Of a stretch of DNA of 64,000 bases, positions 16,611 to 25,097 are shown piece after piece. The translations under genes were made by a program, and so were the position numbers. Under the pieces are notes generated by a model that had not been told where the DNA came from, did no database searches, and saw nothing but the letters and a program-made list of their open reading frames with translations. Numbering within the stretch: position 1 is the stretch's first letter; every line of letters starts with the position of its first letter. Origin of the DNA: Ensifer aridi (GTDB lineage: Bacteria > Pseudomonadota > Alphaproteobacteria > Rhizobiales > Rhizobiaceae); assembly GCF_002078505.1 (NCBI RefSeq), contig NZ_LUAV01000037.1, positions 102,435 through 166,434 on the forward strand, written 5' to 3'.

Positions 16611-16987
16611 AAACGGTCCTCCCGAGAGCTCCGCGCGTCAGATCGAACGTGTGCAGTGAGTACGCAGTCTTTTTAGCTCTTCTTGATTTTCCTAAGACCA
16701 ATTCGAATTTGGGGAACCGCACAGCGGCATTCGACCTGGCGTACAATTTACTTTTAATTTTGAAATGATTTACCCGCATTACAACAGCAATAACTCCTAA
16801 AAATATATTGTGCCAGTATTATCACATCTAGCAGTCAGTATCAGAAATACGCAGATAATAGCAAAAACAAGCAGATTTATTTTTGACTCCTCTGTTGCCT
16901 TCTGTTTTTTTGCAGTGCACACTCCAGCTCGCAATCCTCGGCTCCGTGCCGATGACGCATGCATCAAACGACGAAGAGGAGAAGCAG
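16611..16987. promoter_or_regulatory. AT-rich regulatory region upstream of wgeA
   Basis: A 377-bp non-coding stretch. At 16745-16771 lies AATTTACTT, seven bases, then GAAATGATTT, an imperfect version of the dyad between wggR and wgdA. TTGGGGAA (16710-16717) is also shared with the wggR/wgdA region (13229-13236). The 10-mer TGCAGTGCAC at 16911-16920 recurs upstream of wgaA. A T-rich run (TGTTTTTTTGC) precedes it. The last 70 bp lead into a clear ribosome-binding site (GAGGAGAAG) before the ATG at 16988. No convincing gene is present. The long leader and shared motifs suggest a separately controlled wge promoter. Confidence 0.65.
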
Positions 16988-17647
16988 ATGGCCACTTTGG
17001 AAGGCGGCGCATACGACGACGCCCTGTTTGGCTCTCGTTTCGACGATTTCATCCGCGCCCATGGCGGTGATGATTTCGTCAACGGAGGCAACGGGAACGA
17101 CATCGTCTTCGGAGACGAAGGTGATGATTTGCTGTTCGGCGGCAACGGAAACGACACGCTGCTTGGCGGCGAGGGCTCGGACATTCTGTACGGCGAAAAC
17201 GGAAACGACATCCTGCTCGGCGGCGACGGTGCGGATCTCCTGTACGGTGACAGGGGCAACGACATCCTGCTCGGCGGCGACGGCAACGATTTCCTGGTCG
17301 GCGGCCAGGGCAGCGACCTGCTCCTGGGTGGAGCCGGCAACGACACTATCAATGCAGGCTCCGGCAACGATCTCATGATCGGTGGTCAGGGCAGCGACGT
17401 CTTTGTATTCGACGGCGGTGGCGGCAATGATGTCATCCTCGACTTTACTCCCGGCGAAGACGTCCTGCAGATCTCCAAGGGCATCAATGGTCTCGACATC
17501 ACCTCGCCCGAGGACCTCGCTTCGCGCATTACCCAGGTTGGCGGCAATGTCGTCATCGACCTCGGCCATGGCGACACGCTGACGCTGGTGAACGCCGACG
17601 CCGACGATATCCAGGCGCATCCCGAGAACTATTTCACGGTTCACTAA
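16988..17647 (+). CDS. wgeA: secreted RTX calcium-binding protein (WgeA/ExpE1)
   Basis: A 219-residue acidic protein made almost entirely of RTX nonapeptides (GGxGxDxLx). About eleven consecutive copies run from residue 25 to 150, e.g. GGNGNDTLLGGEGSDILYG, followed by DVFVFDGGGGNDVILDF, the usual C-terminal type I secretion module of this family. There is no N-terminal signal, consistent with export by the ABC pair wgdA-wgdB just upstream. The start at 16988 is preceded by GAGGAG; an in-frame ATG at 16952 (MTHASNDEEEKQ) is less likely. ExpE1 resembles the nodulation protein NodO. Repeats bind Ca2+ outside the cell. A hairpin directly follows the gene. Confidence 0.92.
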   Translation: MATLEGGAYDDALFGSRFDDFIRAHGGDDFVNGGNGNDIVFGDEGDDLLFGGNGNDTLLGGEGSDILYGENGNDILLGGDGADLLYGDRGNDILLGGDGNDFLVGGQGSDLLLGGAGNDTINAGSGNDLMIGGQGSDVFVFDGGGGNDVILDFTPGEDVLQISKGINGLDITSPEDLASRITQVGGNVVIDLGHGDTLTLVNADADDIQAHPENYFTVH

Positions 17648-17658
17648 TAGGCTGAGGC

Positions 17659-17696
17659 GCGGGATGCGCGCGGAAAACCGCCCTTCCTCATCCCGC
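17659..17696 (+). terminator. hairpin between wgeA and wgeB, possible attenuator
   Basis: Arms GCGGGATG (17659-17666) and CATCCCGC (17689-17696) enclose a second small stem (GCGG-AAAA-CCGC). It follows the wgeA stop by 11 bp and is not followed by a clear T run. It could attenuate transcription so that the RTX protein is made in excess over the downstream enzymes, or protect the wgeA message. The same GCGGGATG stem recurs at 28931-28961. Confidence 0.5.
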
Positions 17697-17773
17697 TCTT
17701 GGCCGGAAACGGTACGCCCCGCCCTCCTCCCGCGGGGCGTGCCTTCACCTTCAGCAGTCCAGAGGAGTGGCGT

Positions 17774-20029
17774 GTGAGTTTCGACGACCGCACGAGGGGC
17801 GCCAACGGTATTTTCGAGAATGCAAAGGCCTTCCGGCTCAGTTCCGAGGTGGCCGTCCTGATCTGGGATGTTCCTGCCGAGCTGCCGGGCACGGCCAAGT
17901 ACACGCTCGTCTTGCGCGAGCAACCGGTTCCGCTTGTCAGTACGACGGTTCCGCTTGCAGATGGCGGCCAGCGCATCCTTTGGGCCATGCGGCCGGGCAC
18001 GGAGCCGCAGCGAGCGCAGATCGCTCTTGAAGGCGCCCGCCTTCAAACATTCGTCCTGCCGCCCATAAGTGCACTCCGGCCTCTCGATGTGGACGCCCTG
18101 CTTGCCGATCTTTCACCCCAGGGCTGCATCAAGTTCCTGAACAATCTGCTGACTGCCTGGCGAAGCGCCTTCCGGCTTTCCAGGGACCAGCTTTTCATCA
18201 GTGCCGTCGAGGATGCGCTTCACGCGCTTACAGCGCGGCCGCGACCCGCCAATATCGTGTGCCCGATCGCCGAGGGCCGGCATCTGATCGAGACCGCCAT
18301 CAGTCCCGATTTCGGCGAGATCAGCGCCGTCTACGCGCTCGGCGCGAGCTCCATTCTGCCACTGGCTTCGCAATTTCTCGTCGGCGCCGATCGGCAGCAG
18401 AACCTGCGCCCCTGTCATTTCATCATCGAAGCGCCCCGCACGCGTGAACCTTTCCTCTTCGTCTTCCTTGGAAAGAAGGGGATCGCGCTGCGCGAACTGT
18501 CCGCCCTTAATCCACGCTACCAGACATTGCAGAAGTGGTGGGGCGAACGCGGCGTCGCACCGACGCTTCGCGAGTTCGTCGTCCGCTGGCTCTCTGGAAT
18601 GCCGGAGGGCGGCACGGCGACAGCGATCGACCTACAGCTTCGACAGCCGCTGCCGGCGCGGCAGATCGGCAAGTCCGCGATGCGCCCGAGCGCTGAGGTC
18701 GATCTGGCGCTGGCGCTTTCAGGCGGCCTGCTTGCCGGCGGCTGGCTACATGATCCCACATCCATCCTCGCCGGAATCGACTATCTGAAAGAGGACGGCA
18801 CGGCAGTGCCGCTCGACGGGAACTGGTACGAGTTTCCCGCCTGGGCCCGCGGCGCAGACGAGGGCGCCAAAACCGACGTGACCGGCTTCGTGGCCTGGCT
18901 ACCGCTGAACGAGCCGCTCGGCGCTCTCCTTCAGCCGCGTTTCCAGATGCGGCTCGCTTCGGGCGCGGTGAAGCCTCTCGTGCCGAAGCCGCAACCGTTC
19001 GAGGCCACAGCGCAGCGCAACCGCATTCTACGCGCCGTCCCGCCGCAGCACGCAGTCGACGAGGCCTTCCGCACGATCCTTGCCCCAGCCATCGAGGACG
19101 TGGAGCAAAGATTGGGCAGGACCATAAAGGTCGAGCGCACGAAGGACTACGGTCTGCCGCAGAAGGCTCCCATGGTCTCGATCGTCGTGCCGCTTTACCG
19201 GGTGCTCGACTTCCTGCGCTTCCAACTCTCCGGCATGGCGACGGACCCTTGGGTCGTCGGCAACGCGGAGATCATTTACGTCCTCGATTCGCGAGAAATC
19301 CAGGACGAGACGGAGCACCTGCTCGGAGGGCTGCACCTCCTTCACGGGCTGCCGATGAAGCTCGTGGTGATGAACCGCAATGGCGGCTATGCGCGGGCCT
19401 GCAACGCCGGTGCCCGCTTCGCGCGCGGCTCGATCCTCGTCATGCTCAATTCCGATGTCGTGCCCACAGCACCCGGCTGGCTTCAGGCGCTCACGGTGCC
19501 ACTGCTGCAACGAAAGAAGGTCGGCGCCATCGGGCCGAAGCTGATCTTCGAGGACGGCTCGCTCCAGCATGCCGGGCTCTACTTTGCCCGCGACCGACGC
19601 GACGTCTGGCTCAACCACCATTTCCACAAGGGCATGCCCGGCGATTACGCGCCGGCTCAGGTTGCCCGGAGCGTTCCAGGCGTCACGGGTGCCTGCCTTG
19701 TCACGCGGAGGGAGACTTATGAGCGCGTCGGCGGATACACGGAGGATTACGTCATAGGCGATTACGAGGACAGCGATCTTTGTCTGAAGATCCGCAGGAG
19801 CGGGCTCGAGATAGCTTACGAGCCCTCGGCCTGCCTCTACCATTTCGAGCGCCGGTCGATCCGCCGCAGCCAGGACTACATGCGCGGCGTCGCCAGCCAA
19901 TACAATGCCTGGCTGCACACGGAGCGCTGGAACGACGACATCGACAAGCTGATGACGACCTATCTCGGCACTGGCAGTGAAACCATCGTTTCGTTCGGCG
20001 ACGAAGCCACAGCCAGGAGCGCCGCATGA
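17774..20029 (+). CDS. wgeB: family 2 glycosyltransferase with long N-terminal region (WgeB/ExpE2)
   Basis: I place the start at the GTG at 17774, six bases after AGAGGAG; an in-frame TTG at 17699 lacks a good ribosome site and falls in the wgeA hairpin. The product has about 751 residues. The C-terminal third (about 465-720) is a GT-A domain: VSIVVPLYRVLDFL, NGGYARACNAGARFARG, the metal-binding LNSDVVP, GPKLIFEDGSLQHAG and GDYEDSDLCLKIRRSG with the catalytic acidic pair. Around residue 320 is a GGWLHDP module also found in the wgeE and wgeF products. The N-terminal 300 residues are unassigned. It overlaps wgeC by four bases. It likely adds one of the backbone sugars. Confidence 0.85.
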   Translation: MSFDDRTRGANGIFENAKAFRLSSEVAVLIWDVPAELPGTAKYTLVLREQPVPLVSTTVPLADGGQRILWAMRPGTEPQRAQIALEGARLQTFVLPPISALRPLDVDALLADLSPQGCIKFLNNLLTAWRSAFRLSRDQLFISAVEDALHALTARPRPANIVCPIAEGRHLIETAISPDFGEISAVYALGASSILPLASQFLVGADRQQNLRPCHFIIEAPRTREPFLFVFLGKKGIALRELSALNPRYQTLQKWWGERGVAPTLREFVVRWLSGMPEGGTATAIDLQLRQPLPARQIGKSAMRPSAEVDLALALSGGLLAGGWLHDPTSILAGIDYLKEDGTAVPLDGNWYEFPAWARGADEGAKTDVTGFVAWLPLNEPLGALLQPRFQMRLASGAVKPLVPKPQPFEATAQRNRILRAVPPQHAVDEAFRTILAPAIEDVEQRLGRTIKVERTKDYGLPQKAPMVSIVVPLYRVLDFLRFQLSGMATDPWVVGNAEIIYVLDSREIQDETEHLLGGLHLLHGLPMKLVVMNRNGGYARACNAGARFARGSILVMLNSDVVPTAPGWLQALTVPLLQRKKVGAIGPKLIFEDGSLQHAGLYFARDRRDVWLNHHFHKGMPGDYAPAQVARSVPGVTGACLVTRRETYERVGGYTEDYVIGDYEDSDLCLKIRRSGLEIAYEPSACLYHFERRSIRRSQDYMRGVASQYNAWLHTERWNDDIDKLMTTYLGTGSETIVSFGDEATARSAA

Positions 20030-20871
20030 GCGAGACGGCCCTTCGCAACGAGAGCGCAACCGCCACGGCGCTGCCCGCTAAAGAGGATCGCGTCCAGTGG
20101 CTGCTCGAAAGCATCCAGCGCAACCGTTTTCTGCCGCAGCCAGCCCCCGACAGCGTCTTCGTCGGCGACGGCGACTTCAAAGCGGTCGGCGCCGAGTTTC
20201 TCGGCCACTTCATCCGGATGGGAGGCTTGCAGCCGGAAAGCCGCGTGCTCGACATCGGCTGCGGCATCGGCCGGATGGCTGTCCCCCTCACCCAATATCT
20301 CGACCTCGAAAAAGGACGCTACAGCGGGATCGACCCCGTCGAAGGGGGCATTGCCTGGTGCCGTCGCTTCATCACTCCGGCCTATCCCAACTTCGCCTTC
20401 CAGAGGGTCGACATCGCGCATGACCTCTATAATCCGAAGGGAAAGATCAGCGGCAAAGCGCTGAAGCTGCCCTATGCCGATCGGCACTTCGACTTCGTCA
20501 TCATGACGTCGGTCGTTACCCACCTGCCGCCGGATGAGGTGCTCATTTACCTGAGCGAGGTCGGAAGGCTCCTCAAATCCGGCGGGCGTCTGTTCATGAC
20601 CGCCTTCGTCGTCGACCCGGTTGCCGCGACGAACGAGACGGGCCGGCGCGACACGCGTCTGGCCTTCCAACGGGATGGCGACGGTCCCTGCTGGTTCGTC
20701 CCCGAACTGCCGCCGCTTGCCGCGGTGGGCTTCGATGACGGCTTTCTCGACAATGCACTCCGCCGCGCCGGCCTCACGACCGCCTTGAAGTCGTTCGGCT
20801 CGTGGCGCGGACAACATGCGGATCATTATCAGGATGTCTTCGTGGCCGAGTACCGCGGAGGCGGCCGGTGA
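20026..20871 (+). CDS. wgeC: SAM-dependent methyltransferase-like protein (WgeC/ExpE3)
   Basis: A 281-residue class I methyltransferase fold. The SAM-binding motif I is RVLDIGCGIGRMAVPL (about residue 75); motif II-like LEKGRYSGIDPVEGGI and the later HFDFVIMTSVVTHLPPDEV and LLKSGGRLFMTAF complete the Rossmann core. The start overlaps the wgeB stop (ATGA) and the end overlaps wgeD (GTGA). Galactoglucan is known for acetyl and pyruvyl groups rather than methyl groups, so the substrate could be a lipid intermediate, a chain-end cap or a minor residue. Substrate unknown. Confidence 0.85.
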   Translation: MSETALRNESATATALPAKEDRVQWLLESIQRNRFLPQPAPDSVFVGDGDFKAVGAEFLGHFIRMGGLQPESRVLDIGCGIGRMAVPLTQYLDLEKGRYSGIDPVEGGIAWCRRFITPAYPNFAFQRVDIAHDLYNPKGKISGKALKLPYADRHFDFVIMTSVVTHLPPDEVLIYLSEVGRLLKSGGRLFMTAFVVDPVAATNETGRRDTRLAFQRDGDGPCWFVPELPPLAAVGFDDGFLDNALRRAGLTTALKSFGSWRGQHADHYQDVFVAEYRGGGR

Positions 20872-22130
20872 GTCCGCGTGTCCTCGTTGCGGCGCATAAC
20901 CATCCCAGCCTCCACCCCGGAGGCACCGAGATCTTCGCGCATGACCTGTTCCGGGCTTATCAGCGCGCCGGTTGCGAGGCGCTCTTTCTCGGCGCCACGA
21001 ACCAGATCCATCGCCAGGCGCGGCCCGGGACGAGCTTCCAGGGTATCGGTCCGGCGGGAGACGAAGTGCTGCTGTGGTCCGGCCATTTCGATCGCTTTTT
21101 CATGAGCCAGATCGATCTCTATGGGGTCGTTCCGGACCTCGTGGAGCTGCTGCGCGACTTCAGGCCGGATGTGGTCCATGTCCATCATCTGCTCCTCATC
21201 GGCGCCGAGTTCCCGCACATCGTGCGTCGGACATTGCCCGATTGCCGGATCGTCATGACGCTGCACGATTATTATCCGATCTGCCATCACGACGGCCTGA
21301 TGGTGCGAACGAGCGGAAAGGAGCTCTGCTACAAAGCAAGTCCCGACCGCTGCCACGCCTGCTTCAAGGACGTCGCACTCGATCGCTTTGTGCTTCGCGA
21401 GCGGCACCTGAAATCGCTCCTGAACTCTGTGGACCGTTTCGTCTCGCCAAGCCAGTTCCTCAGGCAGCGCTTCATCGAGTGGGGGCTCGCCGAAGATTCA
21501 ATCAGCGTCATCCCCAACGGACTGCCACCCAGGGATGCGCCCGCGGGCACAACTCGCAATGGAAAAGACCTCCCCGTCTTCGGCTATTTCGGCAATCTCA
21601 ATCCCTGGAAGGGCGTGCCCGTGTTGCTCGAGGCGGCGCGACAGCTCATTGCCGAGGAGTTCGAATTCGAGTTGCGCGTCCATGGCGGCGCGCCTTTCCA
21701 GAGCGAGAGCTTTACAGACGAGATTGCACGTCTGTTCAAAGAGACGGCGCCCTTCGTGCAGCAGCGAGGTCCTTACCGGCGCGAGGACGTCGCGGGACAT
21801 GTCGCCGCGGTCGATTTCACGATTGTACCCTCGATCTGGTGGGAAAACGCGCCGCTCGTCATTGGCGAGGCGCAGGCGCAAGGACGGCCGGTCATCGCCA
21901 GCAACATTGGCGGCATGGCGGAGATGATAGAGGACGGCGTGAACGGCCTGACCGTCGCACCCGGCGATCCGCGCGCGCTGGCCTCCGCCATGCGCCGCAT
22001 GGCGGAGGATCCGATGCTGGCGCGCCAGCTTTCAGCAAACGCCCGCACGCCCGACGACATCAACACGACCGCCCGGCGCTATCTCGATCTGATCGATGCA
22101 ATCGAGCCGACGCGCATCGAGGCGGCATAG
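20868..22130 (+). CDS. wgeD: family 4 glycosyltransferase (WgeD/ExpE4)
   Basis: Translation begins at the GTG at 20868, which overlaps the wgeC stop as GTGA and is preceded by GCGGAGGC; 420 residues. This is a GT-B enzyme: NHPSLHPGGTEIFAHDLF (acceptor-side glycine loop), VVHVHHLLLIG, MTLHDYYPICHHDG, VSPSQFLRQRF, VFGYFGNLNPWKGVPVLLEA, IVPSIWWENAPLVIGEAQAQGRPV and IGGMAEMIEDGVNGL. It contains a cysteine cluster (LCYKASPDRCHACF) that is also in the wgeG product, its paralogue 3 kb downstream. Both proteins likely act on the same repeat unit with different acceptors. Confidence 0.88.
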   Translation: MSPRVLVAAHNHPSLHPGGTEIFAHDLFRAYQRAGCEALFLGATNQIHRQARPGTSFQGIGPAGDEVLLWSGHFDRFFMSQIDLYGVVPDLVELLRDFRPDVVHVHHLLLIGAEFPHIVRRTLPDCRIVMTLHDYYPICHHDGLMVRTSGKELCYKASPDRCHACFKDVALDRFVLRERHLKSLLNSVDRFVSPSQFLRQRFIEWGLAEDSISVIPNGLPPRDAPAGTTRNGKDLPVFGYFGNLNPWKGVPVLLEAARQLIAEEFEFELRVHGGAPFQSESFTDEIARLFKETAPFVQQRGPYRREDVAGHVAAVDFTIVPSIWWENAPLVIGEAQAQGRPVIASNIGGMAEMIEDGVNGLTVAPGDPRALASAMRRMAEDPMLARQLSANARTPDDINTTARRYLDLIDAIEPTRIEAA

Positions 22131-22140
22131 GGGGAAATCG

Positions 22141-22872
22141 ATGTCTTCAATCGCCGAGAAATCAAATGCCGCACCGGAACAGGACAATACAAAGCCCGTG
22201 AATGGCCGCGTCGATGCGATCGACCAGGGCCGGCTCTTCGGCTGGGCCTACGACCCCCAGGCCCCGGACCAGCGGCTGGCCATTCGCGTGCTTCTCGACG
22301 GCAACGTGATCGCAGAGGCGATCGCCGATCGCAGCCGTCCCGATCTCAAGCGCAACGGCATCGGCGACGGCAGCCACGCCTTCGAGATCGCGCTGCCGGA
22401 GGCGGCGGCCTCGCGCACCGGCGATCTCGTCGTGATGGCGCTGGACGGACGCGGCACCGAGCAGAAGCTTCGTGTCCCGCGCCCCGACGAGCAGGCGGCC
22501 GAAGCCCTGATCGCCGCGCCGCTCGCAAAGGTGCTCGACAAGCTCGACGTGCTGATGGCGGCGCAGCGGCAATTGCAGGTGTCGCAGCGTTCGATGTTGC
22601 GGGCGCAGAATGACGAGAGCAGCGAGGCTGGGGCGGTCGGGGTCGCCGCCATAGGCGACGCCGTCGCAAATCTCAGGACGGAAATCACCCAGCGGCTGAG
22701 CGATCTCGACGTCCACCTGATGCGGCTCGACGGTGTAGTGGCGGCGATGGAAAAGAACCTGAGCGCCTTGCAGAAGCAGTCGAGCGGAGAGCTGAAGCCG
22801 GTGCTGCTTTTGCTTTTCGTTCTCGTGGGATTTGCCGCGGGCGCTCTCCTCTCGCTCTTGACCGGTGCGTGA
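22141..22872 (+). CDS. wgeE: C-terminally membrane-anchored protein with a GWxxDP module (WgeE/ExpE5)
   Basis: A 243-residue protein with its start at 22141 after AGGGGGAAA. Residues 20-110 form a beta-rich module with GRLFGWAYDP, related to GGWLHDP in the wgeB product and SGWLLDP in the wgeF product. The middle part is helical (LDKLDVLMAAQRQLQ; DLDVHLMRLDGVVAAMEKNL), probably a coiled coil. A single hydrophobic segment, LLLLFVLVGFAAGALLSLL, ends the protein, so it is tail-anchored in the inner membrane with most of the chain cytoplasmic. No catalytic motif is visible. It may tether the glycosyltransferases to the membrane; this is inference from topology and the shared module. Confidence 0.75.
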   Translation: MSSIAEKSNAAPEQDNTKPVNGRVDAIDQGRLFGWAYDPQAPDQRLAIRVLLDGNVIAEAIADRSRPDLKRNGIGDGSHAFEIALPEAAASRTGDLVVMALDGRGTEQKLRVPRPDEQAAEALIAAPLAKVLDKLDVLMAAQRQLQVSQRSMLRAQNDESSEAGAVGVAAIGDAVANLRTEITQRLSDLDVHLMRLDGVVAAMEKNLSALQKQSSGELKPVLLLLFVLVGFAAGALLSLLTGA

Positions 22873-25097
22873 GGGGGCCGACGCACATGCTCGGTGCAGA
22901 ACAGACGCTCCCCCTGTCATCGCAGCCCGCCGCCAGGCTCCTGAGGTCTGGCAGGGTCGTCGCCTGCCCCGTCGATGAGGCGCTTCTGCTTGTGATCGGC
23001 ACGGGCGGCCCCATGGCCGGTGAACTGCCGGCGGAAATCAACGACGATGCGGCCGTCACTTGGGTCGCCTCGATCATCGGCTGGCAGTTGCCGACGCCCC
23101 TGGCGCCGGCGACGCACGGTTTCGCGGCGCTGCTGCCGTTGGATGGCACCAGCCGTCCGCTCACGACCGTCCGCTTCGGTGGCGAAGGAAGCGGCCGGCG
23201 CTACGTCTTCACGCCTCGATCCGTCTCGCTGGGCGATGCGGTCGCGATCCTCGCGGAGCTCGCCGAGGCCCGATTGGCCGGCACCCTGGATGCGCTCGTG
23301 GACGCCATCATGCAAGGGCCTATCGGGCGCCAAAGGCTCTCGGCGATCATCGCCCTGTTGCAATCCCGAAACGGCAGCGACGGATTCATCGAGCTTCTTG
23401 GGGAGAGCCACGATGGAGCGGTTTTCCTCAAAGGATGGGGACGCCATGTCGTGCCCGGCGTGTGCCGGACGGTCGTGAGCGGAGAACAGTCCCTCCTCAC
23501 CGACTGCGCAATGGCCACCTTTTCCCGTCCGGACACGCCGGAGGGAGCGGCGGGCTTCATCGGTCTGCTGCCGTCGAACGAAAGGATTCGGGCGCGCGAC
23601 ATAGAGGGGCTTGTCTATCGCGGACGCGCCGGCTGGCGCTACGCGAGGGTTCATGAGCAGAGGGTCTTCGCCGGTCCCACGGAAACGCCGGGCCATATCC
23701 GCGCCGTGCTGCTCCAGACGCACAGCTCGCCCCAGGTTCTCCTGCGCCTGCGCTCGGCCGCGAACAGCTTCGACGGCAGCGAGACGGTCTCCACGCTTAC
23801 TCTGCCCGTGCGGATGGGGATAGACAATGCCTTCCAGGTCGATGGCGGCGGTCTCTTGATCTCGGGCTGGTTGCTCGATCCGGACGGCCACGTTCAAAGC
23901 GTCAAGCTATGCGGCGGGCGCGCCGAGACGCGGCTCGACGATCGTTGGACCAGGCTCGACCGGTCCGATGTGACGGGTGCTTTCAACGAGGACCCGGTGT
24001 TCCGAAACGCGTTCGGCCGCGAAAGCAATGGCCACGGCTTCATCGTCTCCACCAAGGCCTTGGGTGCCACGGCAGCGCTCCATCTGGAGGTGACGCTCAA
24101 GGATTCCCGTCGCGCCTTCATGCCGCTTTCGCCAGTCCGGGTTGCCGCCCGTACGGCGGCCCTTCGCCAGATCCGGTCCGTAGACCCTGATGACTGGGCG
24201 CTGCCGGAGGTCATCGATGGTCAGATCGTGCCGTTGCTGTGCGCCTGCGAGCGCCCCTCGCCGGCCATCGGGATCCTCGTCGATGCTGGTCCGTTCGACC
24301 AGGCTGGCGGCCCGCCGATCGTCATCGCCGCCGGGGAAAGCGAAGAAGAAGAAGACATTGCTCCCTTCCTCGGGCTCCTCGCTCTCGACCCCGAGACCCG
24401 GCACGCGCCCATCGCCCTCGTCTTGCCTCCTGAGCGTTTTCGCCGCCAGTCCGGGCGGATCAAGCAACTTGCGCAGTTCTACCGCCTGTCGCTGAGATTG
24501 ACGTCGGCGCAAGAGCCGGGTGACGTCTACGACCTCCTGGAAGCCGGTGCTCGGGCGCTGACGAGCGATACGGTGGTCCTGCTTGCCGGCTCGCTGCTGC
24601 CGCACAGGGCCGGCTGGTACGGCAAGCTCGTTGCGGCGCATGAGGGATTGAAGGGCAGCATCATCTCCCCAACGCTTGCCTATGAGGACCATTCCGTTCG
24701 CTGGGCCGGAAGCTGGGCAGCCTCGGAGTCCGAGCGCCCGTTTTCAGGCCGCTACGCAGGGTATCCGCTGAGCGCCCTGACCGGCCTGAAGCTGACGCGG
24801 GTCGCGGCGGCCTCCTTTGAATGCTGCATCATGCCCCGCGAGGCTCTTCTCGCGGCCGGAGGCTTTTCGGCCGGTTATCTCGGCTCTCAACAGAAGGGCC
24901 TGGATCTCGGCCTCAGACTCGGCCGCTCCGGCATTGAATCCTATTGGTTGCCATCGGTCCAGATGCTGGGGTCCGACGAGGCCTCGAGCGTGGGCACGGT
25001 CGCGCTGATGGCGCGGATCGATCAGGGCGTCTTCGACGCCCGGTGGGCTGAGACATTGGCGGACCGAGAGAACATCCTCGAAAGGGTTTCCGCATGA
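22869..25097 (+). CDS. wgeF: degenerate glycosyltransferase-like protein (WgeF/ExpE6)
   Basis: A 742-residue protein if translation begins at the GTG at 22869 (GTGA overlap with wgeE); an ATG at 22887 after AGGGGG is the alternative. The middle holds an SGWLLDP module (about residue 332). The C-terminal 200 residues align by eye with the GT2 domain of the wgeB product: ISPTLAYEDHSVRWAG corresponds to GPKLIFEDGSLQHAG and CCIMPREALLAAGGF to ACLVTRRETYERVGGY. However LNSDVVP is replaced by LAGSLLP, and the EDSDL catalytic pair by QKGLD. It therefore probably lacks transferase activity and may be a scaffold or regulatory partner. It overlaps wgeG by four bases. Confidence 0.75.
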   Translation: MRGPTHMLGAEQTLPLSSQPAARLLRSGRVVACPVDEALLLVIGTGGPMAGELPAEINDDAAVTWVASIIGWQLPTPLAPATHGFAALLPLDGTSRPLTTVRFGGEGSGRRYVFTPRSVSLGDAVAILAELAEARLAGTLDALVDAIMQGPIGRQRLSAIIALLQSRNGSDGFIELLGESHDGAVFLKGWGRHVVPGVCRTVVSGEQSLLTDCAMATFSRPDTPEGAAGFIGLLPSNERIRARDIEGLVYRGRAGWRYARVHEQRVFAGPTETPGHIRAVLLQTHSSPQVLLRLRSAANSFDGSETVSTLTLPVRMGIDNAFQVDGGGLLISGWLLDPDGHVQSVKLCGGRAETRLDDRWTRLDRSDVTGAFNEDPVFRNAFGRESNGHGFIVSTKALGATAALHLEVTLKDSRRAFMPLSPVRVAARTAALRQIRSVDPDDWALPEVIDGQIVPLLCACERPSPAIGILVDAGPFDQAGGPPIVIAAGESEEEEDIAPFLGLLALDPETRHAPIALVLPPERFRRQSGRIKQLAQFYRLSLRLTSAQEPGDVYDLLEAGARALTSDTVVLLAGSLLPHRAGWYGKLVAAHEGLKGSIISPTLAYEDHSVRWAGSWAASESERPFSGRYAGYPLSALTGLKLTRVAAASFECCIMPREALLAAGGFSAGYLGSQQKGLDLGLRLGRSGIESYWLPSVQMLGSDEASSVGTVALMARIDQGVFDARWAETLADRENILERVSA

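Noticed and set aside
16883..16987. Extended N-terminus for the RTX protein (ATG at 16883)
   Set aside because: It would add a pseudo-signal sequence; RTX cargo of type I systems lacks one, and the ATG at 16988 has a clear GAGGAG site.
17112..17400. Tandem repeat array as a possible CRISPR or minisatellite
   Set aside because: The repeat period is 27 bp or shorter and encodes RTX nonapeptides in frame; it is coding repeat sequence, not a CRISPR.
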